A DNA stretch of 5,380 nt, taken from contig CAJXHQ010000261.1 in assembly GCA_913054485.1 (NCBI GenBank), forward strand, positions 1 to 5,380, given 5' to 3'. The stretch is from an uncultured Paracoccaceae bacterium (GTDB lineage Bacteria; Pseudomonadota; Alphaproteobacteria; Rhodobacterales; Rhodobacteraceae). The notes beneath the pieces are model-generated. The model was not told the DNA's origin. It ran no database searches and saw nothing but the letters and a program-made list of their open reading frames with translations. Of this stretch, positions 1-5,215 are shown in pieces; positions within the stretch are counted from its first letter, which is position 1; each line of letters starts with the position of its first letter. A program made the translations under genes and the position numbers.

Positions 1-1
1 G

Positions 2-31
2 AGCCTCAGGCCGGTTGCAGAGCCGCAATAG
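2..31 (+). CDS. Possible 3' end of a convergent plus-strand gene (partial)
   Basis: Reading from base 2 on the plus strand gives SLRPVAEPQ followed by a TAG stop at 29-31, three bases before a strong hairpin followed by a T run in plus orientation. This fits the tail of a gene that enters from the left and converges on the che operon. Nine residues cannot identify a family, and the other two plus frames are also open here, so the assignment rests only on the stop-hairpin-T-run arrangement. If it is wrong, this stretch is simply spacer downstream of the operon. Confidence 0.25.
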   Translation, partial: SLRPVAEPQ

Positions 32-33
32 AT

Positions 34-74
34 CCCGCACCGCCCGGGAACCGGACGGCGCGGGAGGCGTTTTT
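34..74. terminator. GC-rich intrinsic terminator hairpin, probably bidirectional
   Basis: Bases 34-64 can fold into a 14-bp stem with two G-T wobbles and a 3-base loop. In plus orientation the stem is followed after five bases by TTTTT (70-74), which suits termination of a gene entering from the left. In minus orientation it lies 18 bases past the last che stop codon (83-85) and is followed by the weaker tract ATCTATT. The position between convergent transcription units supports a shared terminator. The poor U-tract on the che side suggests less efficient, or partly factor-dependent, termination there. Confidence 0.65.
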
Positions 75-82
75 CCTGCGGA

Positions 83-418
83 TTACTCCGCGAGCGGGCT
101 GCTCGCCGTGCGCAGCCGGTCTTTCAGCTTGCGCAGGGTGATCGCATCGGAGGCCAGGGTCAGATCCGCCTGACCGGTCTCGGCGGCCTGTTCTTCCAGA
201 CGTTCGAAAAAGCCGGTCAGGCCGTTCAGGGTCTGGATCACCAGGTCGAAATCCTGCAGCGTCTTGCGGTCATCCTTGGTCAGGGACCCGCTGCGCTTGA
301 TGATCGCCAGCACCGCGTCTTCCAGGCTTTCGACCTGCGACTGCAGCTGGACCATCTCGCGCGCGGTGACCGCGCAGAGCTCCGGCATCGGGTTGATGGG
401 AGGGGCCTCGTATTTCAC
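83..418 (-). CDS. Small helical chemotaxis protein with DXXXQ motif, CheT/CheZ-like phosphatase candidate
   Basis: This 111-residue cytoplasmic protein has no signal peptide or membrane segment. It looks almost wholly alpha-helical: a helix at about 18-42, a second from about 47 to 80, and a third near the C-terminus. The second helix contains QDFDLVIQ (residues 55-62), so Asp58 and Gln62 form a DXXXQ motif. This closely resembles the catalytic QDFQDLTGQ segment of the CheY-P phosphatase CheZ. The protein is far shorter than CheZ (about 214 residues) but close in size to S. meliloti CheT, which also carries DXXXQ and occupies the last position of the che operon. The start is GTG at 416-418, overlapping the upstream cheY stop as GTGA, with GGTGG seven bases upstream. 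The next in-frame ATG (386-388) lacks a well-spaced ribosome binding site. Likely role: dephosphorylation of a neighbouring CheY-P and possibly binding of CheR. The gene is certain; the function is inferred from motif and synteny, and generic annotation would probably call it hypothetical. Confidence 0.8.
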   Translation of the reverse strand: MKYEAPPINPMPELCAVTAREMVQLQSQVESLEDAVLAIIKRSGSLTKDDRKTLQDFDLVIQTLNGLTGFFERLEEQAAETGQADLTLASDAITLRKLKDRLRTASSPLAE

Positions 419-801
419 AGCTTGCCCACCACTTGTTCAATGGCCTGCTGCATCTGCGCCACGGTGAAGGGCTTGCGGATGATGTTGTTCATCGCCAGCT
501 TCTTGCCGGTTTCCACGATCTCAGGCGTCGGCTTGCCGGTCACCAGGATAAAGCCCACACGCTGGGTGACCCGGTGGCCGCGCAGATGCTGCAGCAGGCC
601 CAGCCCGTCCATGCCCGGCATGTTGTAATCGGACAGAACCAGGTGGACAGGTGTTGCCACCAGTTTCTGGAAGGCCGACTGGCCGTTGTTTTCAACCATG
701 TAGTTCTTAATCCCGATCTCATCGAGAGATTGGGTCAGGATGCCCCGGCTGGTGGACATGTCGTCAACAACCATGACACGCAGTGAATCTTTGAGGCTCA
801 T
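415..801 (-). CDS. cheY: Chemotaxis response regulator CheY (second copy, CheY2 position)
   Basis: A single-domain receiver protein of 128 residues without an output domain. The acidic pocket is Asp13-Asp14, the phospho-acceptor is Asp58 (within LSDYNMPGMDG), the switch threonine is Thr88 and the conserved lysine is Lys110 (RKPF). The site equivalent to E. coli Tyr106 is Ile107, so the usual aromatic rotamer switch is absent, and the residue two after the switch threonine is Lys90 rather than the Glu of E. coli CheY. The ATG at 799-801 is preceded by AAGGAA at 809-814 with good spacing, the only strong independent ribosome binding site in the downstream half of the operon. The gene sits 32 bases after cheR and overlaps the following DXXXQ gene by 4 bases. 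By position it matches rhizobial CheY2, which binds the flagellar motor switch; whether it does so here is not visible in sequence. Confidence 0.93.
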   Translation of the reverse strand: MSLKDSLRVMVVDDMSTSRGILTQSLDEIGIKNYMVENNGQSAFQKLVATPVHLVLSDYNMPGMDGLGLLQHLRGHRVTQRVGFILVTGKPTPEIVETGKKLAMNNIIRKPFTVAQMQQAIEQVVGKL

Positions 802-808
802 ATTCTAG

Positions 809-814
809 TTCCTT
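809..814 (-). promoter_or_regulatory. Ribosome binding site of the second cheY
   Basis: AAGGAA on the minus strand lies seven bases before the ATG at 799-801, inside the only true intergenic gap of the operon (802-833). It fixes the cheY2 start and suggests this gene can be translated independently of cheR. Confidence 0.7.
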
Positions 815-833
815 ATTGGTCTGCCCCCGCCGG

Positions 834-1682
834 TCAGCCGGCGGATTGGTTGATGTATGTGGTAATCCCGGCGCTCTTCAGTTTTTGGGCCGCGGGTCCT
901 GACATCCGTTCTGAGTGGCCAATGAAGAGATAACCGCCCGGATTGAGCTTTTGCTGAAAGGCCGACCAGACCTTCTGCTGCGTGGGCGTATCAAAATAGA
1001 TCGCCACGTTGCGGCAGAAAATGGCGTCCATCTTGCCCGGGAAGGGGAAGGGCTCGATCAGGTTCAGCACCCCGAAGGACACGAGGCTGCGCACCTCGCT
1101 TGCAATGCTGGCACCATCCTTGCCGACCATCTTCTTGTACTGGGACGGGATCTGCGACAGCTCGTCCGGCGCATATTGCGCGGCCTTTGCGGTGCGCACC
1201 ACGACCGGGTCGATGTCGGTGCCCAGGATCTTGATGTTCAGACGGTTGGCCTCGGGGCAGAGCGAATGCACCACCGATGCGATGGTGTAAGGCTCCTGCC
1301 CGTTGGAACAGCCGGCCGACCACAGCCGCACCCGTCCGCCCTTGCGCGCCTTTTCGATCAGCGGCGGCAAGGTTTCCTCGCGCAGCGTCTCGAAATGGTG
1401 CGGCTCCCGGAAGAACTGGGTCACATTGGTGGTCAGCAGCGACAGCAGCTCGCTGCGCTCAGACTCGCCCGTCTTGTCTTCCAGCCCTTTCAGGTAAGCG
1501 CCGAAATCGGTGACGTTGAGCTTGCGCAGACGCCGCGCCAGACGCGAGGAAACGAGGGGTTTCTTGTTGCTCGACAGCGCAAGACCGAAGTGCTTGTGCG
1601 CGAAACGGGAAACCGCGTCGAAATCCTTGTCTGACAGCGTGAAATCGCTGCCTTGGGACCCTATGGGCTGGGCTAACGTCAT
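834..1682 (-). CDS. cheR: Chemotaxis receptor glutamate methyltransferase CheR
   Basis: CheR transfers methyl groups from S-adenosylmethionine to glutamates on receptor cytoplasmic domains, raising CheA activity during adaptation. The 282-residue protein has the usual two parts: an N-terminal helical domain (about 14-80, including the basic stretch SSRLARRLRKL at 45-55) and a Rossmann methyltransferase domain. Visible family motifs are TNVTQFFRE (85-93), the SAM-binding WSAGCSNGQEPYTIA (121-135), LGTDID (153-158), FCRNVAIYFD (222-231) and PGGYLFIGHSER (248-259). Length is normal for the family, and there is no C-terminal TPR or fused domain. The ATG at 1680-1682 overlaps the cheW stop by one base (TGATG) with AGGTG five bases upstream, indicating coupled translation. 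The opposing methylesterase CheB, usually encoded next to cheR, is not in the window. Confidence 0.96.
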   Translation of the reverse strand: MTLAQPIGSQGSDFTLSDKDFDAVSRFAHKHFGLALSSNKKPLVSSRLARRLRKLNVTDFGAYLKGLEDKTGESERSELLSLLTTNVTQFFREPHHFETLREETLPPLIEKARKGGRVRLWSAGCSNGQEPYTIASVVHSLCPEANRLNIKILGTDIDPVVVRTAKAAQYAPDELSQIPSQYKKMVGKDGASIASEVRSLVSFGVLNLIEPFPFPGKMDAIFCRNVAIYFDTPTQQKVWSAFQQKLNPGGYLFIGHSERMSGPAAQKLKSAGITTYINQSAG

Positions 1683-2146
1683 CAGAACACCTGTTCAGGA
1701 ACCGAGATCACGGCTTCGAGGTTGATGATCCGGACCATGCCGCCGTCGTGGCTGATGATGCCCTGGATGAACTCCATGGTATTTCGGCTGTCGACGGCCG
1801 GCGTGTCCTGGATGTCATCCGGGTTGATCGAGATGATCTCGGACACCGATTCTGCCAGAAGGCCTACCGGCTTGTCCTGTACCGCGACGACGATCACCAC
1901 GTTGCGCTCAGAAGCTTCGGTGGTTTGCAGCCCGAAACGGGCCGACAGATCGTAGATCGGGATCACCGCGCCGCGCAGGTTCATGACGCCAAGGACATCA
2001 TGCGGCGCGTGCGGCAGAACCGTCACTGGCGACCAGCGGCGGATCTCGCGGATCTGCTTGATCTGCAGGCAGAAGGCCTGGCCTGCGACGGTGAAGCTGA
2101 CGAACTCACTGTGTTCGGCATGTTTCAATTCGGCTTGCGATTGCAT
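1682..2146 (-). CDS. cheW: Chemotaxis coupling protein CheW
   Basis: CheW is a soluble scaffold that links methyl-accepting receptors to the P5 domain of CheA in polar arrays. The 154-residue protein is a single CheW domain of standard length, with the first beta-barrel half at about 13-75 and the second at about 80-150. The best signature is GVMNLRGAVIPIYDL (53-67), carrying the conserved NLRG turn; GLLAESVSEI and FIQGIISHDGGMVRIINLE follow as expected for the family. There is no fused receiver domain, so this is CheW rather than CheV. The ATG at 2144-2146 shares one base with the cheA stop (TAATG) and has GGAGG eight bases upstream inside the end of cheA, so the start is well supported. Tight coupling to cheA suits proteins made in matched amounts. 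Confidence 0.96.
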   Translation of the reverse strand: MQSQAELKHAEHSEFVSFTVAGQAFCLQIKQIREIRRWSPVTVLPHAPHDVLGVMNLRGAVIPIYDLSARFGLQTTEASERNVVIVVAVQDKPVGLLAESVSEIISINPDDIQDTPAVDSRNTMEFIQGIISHDGGMVRIINLEAVISVPEQVF

Positions 2147-4386
2147 TAGCTCACCCTCCGGTCTGTATCAAACGCTGCGGCCGGGGAGGCCGCGATGATG
2201 CTCTCGGGGTCAAGGATCATGGCGATCTTGCCGTCCCCGAGAATGGTTGCGGCCGAGACGCCGTCGATGTTGCCGCAGACGCCGTCGAGACTTTTGATCA
2301 CGACCTGGCGCTGATCGTGGATGTCATCCACCGCCAGCGCGCTGCGGGCCCCTGTTTCGGTTTCCACCAGCAGGAAGACGCCGGGCTTCTGTTCCGTGAA
2401 GGGATCGCTCAGTCCAAGGGCATCGGCGACATTGCAGACCGGAACAAAACTGCCGCGGATCGACAGCAGCGTGCCGTCGGCGCCAAGGTTGTTCACCATC
2501 TCGTCGTTGCCGCGCATGGTTTCGACGATCGAGGTGATCGGCACCACCATGGTCTGGCCGCCGACCGAAACCACCATGCCGTCCATCACCGCCAGCGTCA
2601 GCGGCAGGATGATCGAAAAGACCGAGCCCTTGCCCGGCGTCGAGGTCACATTGACCCGTCCGCCCAGCGAGGTAACCGCGTTCTTAACCACATCCATGCC
2701 CACGCCGCGGCCGGAGAGGTTGGAAATCTCCTTGGCAGTCGAGAAACCGGGCAGGAACAGGAGATTGTCGATCTCGTTGTCGGTCAGCTCGGCGTTTTCC
2801 GGGATCAGACCCTTGTCGATCGCGATCTGTTTGACGCGTGGCCGGTTCACACCGGCGCCGTCATCCTTGACCTCGATATAGACGCTGCCGGAGCGGTGCG
2901 AGGCCGAGAGTCTGATCTCGCCGCCCTTGCTTTTGCCGGCCGCTTCGCGGTCTTCGGGGCTTTCGACACCGTGGTCGACCGCGTTGCGCAGGATATGCGT
3001 CAGCGGGTCGGACAGGCGTTCGATCACCGTCTTGTCGACTTCGGTCGCTTCGCCTTCGGTCACCAGCTTGCAAGTCTTGCCAGTGGCAGCCGAGGCTTCG
3101 CGCACGATGCGGGCCATGCGCTGGAACAGCGGCTTCACCGGCTGCGCGCGGATGGCCATGACGCCTTCCTGAATATCGCGGGCCAGGTTTTTGAAGCCTT
3201 CCAGTTCGATCTCCACGTCGCGCAGGTCACCGGCATCCAGGTTGGCGATTTGCTGCGCCAGCATGGAATGGTTGATGATCAGCTCGCCCACGGCGTTGAT
3301 CAGCCGGTCGACCCGCTCCAATTCAACTCTGAGAGTCGGCTTGGGGCCGCGGCCTTCGGTCTTGGCCGGTGCAGGAGCGGACTCCTCCGCCTTGGCCGGC
3401 GCCTTTTCAGCCTTCACCTCTGCCACGGGGGCAGGCGCGGGCTCAGCAGGGGCCGCTTCAGCTAAAGGGGCAGGATCCACCGCTTCGGCCTCCGCAGGAG
3501 CAGCAGGTTCTGCCAAGGCAGGCGCTTCCGCAGGGGATGAGCCGAAGGCGGCGTTCAGGGCCGCCAGGGCTGCGTCGTCGTCACTTGCAGGCTCTTCCGC
3601 AGCACCGGTTGCTTCGCCGGTCAGCGTCAGTTCGCACAGACCTTCAACAAATTCGAAGACAGCTTCGATCGTCGCGCGCGGCTCTTTCGAGCGCAGTTCG
3701 ATGTCCCAGGCGAGATAGCTCTCGTCCAGATCCATCGCATCGAAGCCGGTCAGCTCGCTGTCGTCCAGTTTCACGTCCAGCGTGCCCATGTCGGACAGCG
3801 CCTGAAGCAGGAAGAAAGGTTCGTTGCCGGTGGCAAACATTTCCTTCAGCGGATGGAAACGGATCTTGTAGAACGTTTCGACCGGGCCGGCCGGAGCGAT
3901 GTCGCCGAGCGGCGGCAGGTCGTCCAGGTCGGGCAGCGGAAGATCCGGCAGGGCGCCGATATCAGGTCCGCCGAACCCCATGGGTTCGAAGACGATCTCT
4001 TCTTCTTCTTCGTCGATGTATTCTCCGAGCGCCTTGATGAGGACATCATGATGCTCAGCATTGGCTTGACCGCCGTCGCGGGAGGTCGTCACCAGATCTG
4101 CCAGGTGATCCGACGCGCGGAACAGAAGCTGGATCAGCTTGGTATCCAGCTCCAGTTTGTTCGAGCGCACATCGTCAAACACGGTTTCAAACGTGTGGGC
4201 AAATGCCACCAGTTCATCAAAGCCAAACGCGCCAGCGCCGCCTTTGATGGAATGAACCGCGCGGAAGACCGCGTTGACGGTTTCCGGATCCTGATCCCCG
4301 CCTTCGATGGCGGTCAGGCCCTCGTCCATGGCCTCGAGGAGCTCTTCGCACTCCTCGAAAAAGGTATCTTGAATCGAGCCGGCCAT
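2146..4386 (-). CDS. cheA: Chemotaxis sensor histidine kinase CheA
   Basis: CheA autophosphorylates in response to receptor state and passes the phosphate to CheY and, where present, CheB. The 746 residues show the full order. P1 (HPt) spans about 1-105 with the phosphorylated His45 in VHSIKGGAGAFG. An acidic stretch (about 128-170) leads to a compact alpha/beta domain (about 172-256) in the place of P2, the receiver-docking domain. A long Ala/Pro/Glu-rich linker (about 257-345) follows. P3 dimerisation begins near Pro350 with LERVDRLINAVGEL. The P4 ATPase domain carries the N box (NAVDHG, 468-473), G1 (DDGAG, 508-512), the F box (FLPGF, 544-548) and G2 (GRGVGMD, 559-565). The CheW-like P5 runs from about 602. 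All catalytic motifs are intact. The ATG at 4384-4386 is one base past the cheY1 stop, with only a weak GGGGCGG upstream, so translation probably depends on cheY1. The docking domain resembles those of other alphaproteobacterial CheA proteins rather than enteric P2; this last point is from memory of the family. Confidence 0.97.
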   Translation of the reverse strand: MAGSIQDTFFEECEELLEAMDEGLTAIEGGDQDPETVNAVFRAVHSIKGGAGAFGFDELVAFAHTFETVFDDVRSNKLELDTKLIQLLFRASDHLADLVTTSRDGGQANAEHHDVLIKALGEYIDEEEEEIVFEPMGFGGPDIGALPDLPLPDLDDLPPLGDIAPAGPVETFYKIRFHPLKEMFATGNEPFFLLQALSDMGTLDVKLDDSELTGFDAMDLDESYLAWDIELRSKEPRATIEAVFEFVEGLCELTLTGEATGAAEEPASDDDAALAALNAAFGSSPAEAPALAEPAAPAEAEAVDPAPLAEAAPAEPAPAPVAEVKAEKAPAKAEESAPAPAKTEGRGPKPTLRVELERVDRLINAVGELIINHSMLAQQIANLDAGDLRDVEIELEGFKNLARDIQEGVMAIRAQPVKPLFQRMARIVREASAATGKTCKLVTEGEATEVDKTVIERLSDPLTHILRNAVDHGVESPEDREAAGKSKGGEIRLSASHRSGSVYIEVKDDGAGVNRPRVKQIAIDKGLIPENAELTDNEIDNLLFLPGFSTAKEISNLSGRGVGMDVVKNAVTSLGGRVNVTSTPGKGSVFSIILPLTLAVMDGMVVSVGGQTMVVPITSIVETMRGNDEMVNNLGADGTLLSIRGSFVPVCNVADALGLSDPFTEQKPGVFLLVETETGARSALAVDDIHDQRQVVIKSLDGVCGNIDGVSAATILGDGKIAMILDPESIIAASPAAAFDTDRRVS
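2155..2159 (-). promoter_or_regulatory. Ribosome binding site of cheW within the cheA 3' end
   Basis: GGAGG on the minus strand lies eight bases before the cheW ATG and inside the last codons of cheA. It decides the cheW start and supports re-initiation by ribosomes ending cheA. Confidence 0.7.
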
Positions 4387-4387
4387 A

Positions 4388-4762
4388 TTACATTGCCGCC
4401 CCGGTCACGCGTTTCAGAGCGAAGATCAGAGAATCATCGTCAAACGGTTTGGTGATCCAGCCGGTGGCGCCTGCATCGCGGGCGCGGGCCTTCATTTCCG
4501 GGGCGCTTTCAGTCGTCAGCACCAGGATCGGAACCTTGGAGGCGAAGTCATCGCCGCGCAGCTCTTCGATCACGCCAAAACCGTCGAGGTTGGGCATGTT
4601 GATGTCGGTGATGACCACGTCAGGATCCACATCGGTGTACATGTCGACGCCTTCACGGCCGTCGTTTGCACAGTGGTACTCAAAGCCGGCTTCTTCCAGC
4701 GTTGCGGCCAGCAAGTTCCGGATGGTCCGGGAGTCGTCGATTGCCAGAACTTTGGTTTTCAT
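4388..4762 (-). CDS. cheY: Chemotaxis response regulator CheY (first copy, CheY1 position)
   Basis: A stand-alone receiver of 124 residues. The acidic pair is Asp9-Asp10, the phospho-acceptor is Asp53 (ITDINMPNLDG), the switch threonine is Thr83, an aromatic switch is present as Trp102, and the lysine is Lys105 in GWITKPF. The residues at the E. coli 59 and 89 positions are Asn55 and Glu85, as in enteric CheY. The ATG at 4760-4762 overlaps the stop of the STAS gene (ATGA), with GAGGA six bases upstream. Placement directly before cheA and after a CheS-like gene matches CheY1 of S. meliloti, a phosphate sink that drains CheA-P rather than the main motor regulator. The receiver assignment is firm; the sink role is inferred from synteny. 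Confidence 0.94.
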   Translation of the reverse strand: MKTKVLAIDDSRTIRNLLAATLEEAGFEYHCANDGREGVDMYTDVDPDVVITDINMPNLDGFGVIEELRGDDFASKVPILVLTTESAPEMKARARDAGATGWITKPFDDDSLIFALKRVTGAAM

Positions 4763-5046
4763 GCTGTTTCCTCGTCTTGAAATCTTGTGGGCTCCAGGCC
4801 CATCAGGCTCAGTGCGCGGCGGGCGCCGGCGGTTACGTTAATGACCGAGAATTCCAGGCCCTCGGAGCGCCATTGCTGTTCCGCGCCAAGCAGCAGCTGC
4901 AAGCAGCGGGAAGGAATAATTGCTGCCTTGCTGCAGTCGATCTCCACTGGGTGGGACCGCGCATTGCGCAGGAAGGAGATCAGCGTATCCAGGTCAGAGA
5001 ATGCATTTGGCAAATCCAAAACATGTGTTTGCGGTGCTGTTGTCAT
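4759..5046 (-). CDS. STAS-domain chemotaxis protein, CheS-like
   Basis: The 95-residue cytoplasmic protein shows the STAS (anti-sigma factor antagonist) pattern: an N-terminal strand HVLDLP, a helix at about 17-30, the strand VEIDCS (34-39), then IIPSRCLQLLLGAEQQW (43-59) where the phosphorylatable loop and following helix should lie, the strand EFSVINV, and a terminal helix ending ALSLMGLEP. The usual Asp-Ser of STAS antagonists is Pro45-Ser46, so serine phosphorylation by an RsbW-type kinase is doubtful. Its size and position just before cheY1-cheA match S. meliloti CheS (97 residues), which binds CheA and speeds CheY1-P dephosphorylation. The start chosen is the ATG at 5044-5046; the frame stays open to an ATG at 5149-5151, but that would add 35 residues without STAS pattern and no upstream ATG has a well-spaced ribosome binding site. 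Its own site is also weak (GGGGG about 12-16 bases upstream). The STAS call is fairly sure; the CheS role is inferred. Confidence 0.75.
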   Translation of the reverse strand: MTTAPQTHVLDLPNAFSDLDTLISFLRNARSHPVEIDCSKAAIIPSRCLQLLLGAEQQWRSEGLEFSVINVTAGARRALSLMGLEPTRFQDEETA

Positions 5047-5106
5047 TTCTGCGATTCGCGCCCCCGTTGTCGGCATCAGATTTGGACTTCGATAGGGTAT
5101 TGGATA

Positions 5107-5140
5107 GGCTTCCTGCCTTAACATTTGATTGCCGGAAGCC
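5107..5140. repeat. 7-bp inverted repeat in the operon leader
   Basis: GGCTTCC at 5107-5113 and GGAAGCC at 5134-5140 are exact inverted copies separated by 20 bases, giving a hairpin or a spaced operator. It lies between the predicted promoter and the preferred start of the STAS gene, so it would be in the 5' untranslated leader. Only if translation began at 5124 or 5151 would it be coding. The function is unknown. Confidence 0.4.
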
Positions 5141-5187
5141 CCTCTCTGCATGAAATTGCGGGTTAAGGGCGATCTGCTGTCTGCGCA

Positions 5188-5215
5188 ATTTTATCCATAG
5201 GCTATGGGTTTTCGA
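5188..5215 (-). promoter_or_regulatory. Candidate sigma-70 type promoter of the che operon
   Basis: On the minus strand a TCGAAA -35-like element (5210-5215) and a TAAAAT -10-like element (5188-5193) are separated by 16 bases. Each has limited departure from consensus (four of six and five of six matches). Transcription would start near 5181, giving a leader of about 135 bases before the STAS gene. No other comparably spaced pair was noticed nearby, but GC-rich alphaproteobacterial promoters are poorly predicted by eye. Confidence 0.3.
5195..5207. promoter_or_regulatory. Perfect palindrome within the promoter spacer, possible operator
   Basis: CCATAG and CTATGG form an exact inverted repeat around a single central G. 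It lies wholly within the spacer of the predicted che promoter, where a bound regulator could block or remodel polymerase. I do not recognise the motif as a known regulator site. Confidence 0.35.

Noticed and set aside
915..1634. 239-codon plus-strand open frame opposite cheR
   Set aside because: The opposite strand encodes all CheR motifs. This frame is a GC-driven shadow with no recognisable domain.
1685..1696. GAACA-CC-TGTTC palindrome over the cheR ribosome binding site
   Set aside because: The two-base centre cannot form a stable hairpin, and the bases are explained by the last cheW codons plus the ribosome binding site; probably chance.
2317..3465. Long plus-strand open frame opposite cheA
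   Set aside because: It is the antisense shadow of the well-supported cheA catalytic region. Its translation is rich in His, Arg, Asp and Gln with no family pattern.
4004..4015. Short trinucleotide run (CTT/GAA) within cheA
   Set aside because: It encodes a run of glutamates in the acidic stretch before the docking domain; too short to argue for slippage or phase variation.
4666..5121. Plus-strand open frame opposite cheY1 and the STAS gene
   Set aside because: It overlaps two coherent minus-strand genes, has no ribosome binding site and shows no domain pattern.
5191..5199. TTATCCATA, similar to a DnaA box
   Set aside because: A single imperfect box that overlaps the palindrome, with no cluster or AT-rich unwinding region nearby; not evidence of an origin.
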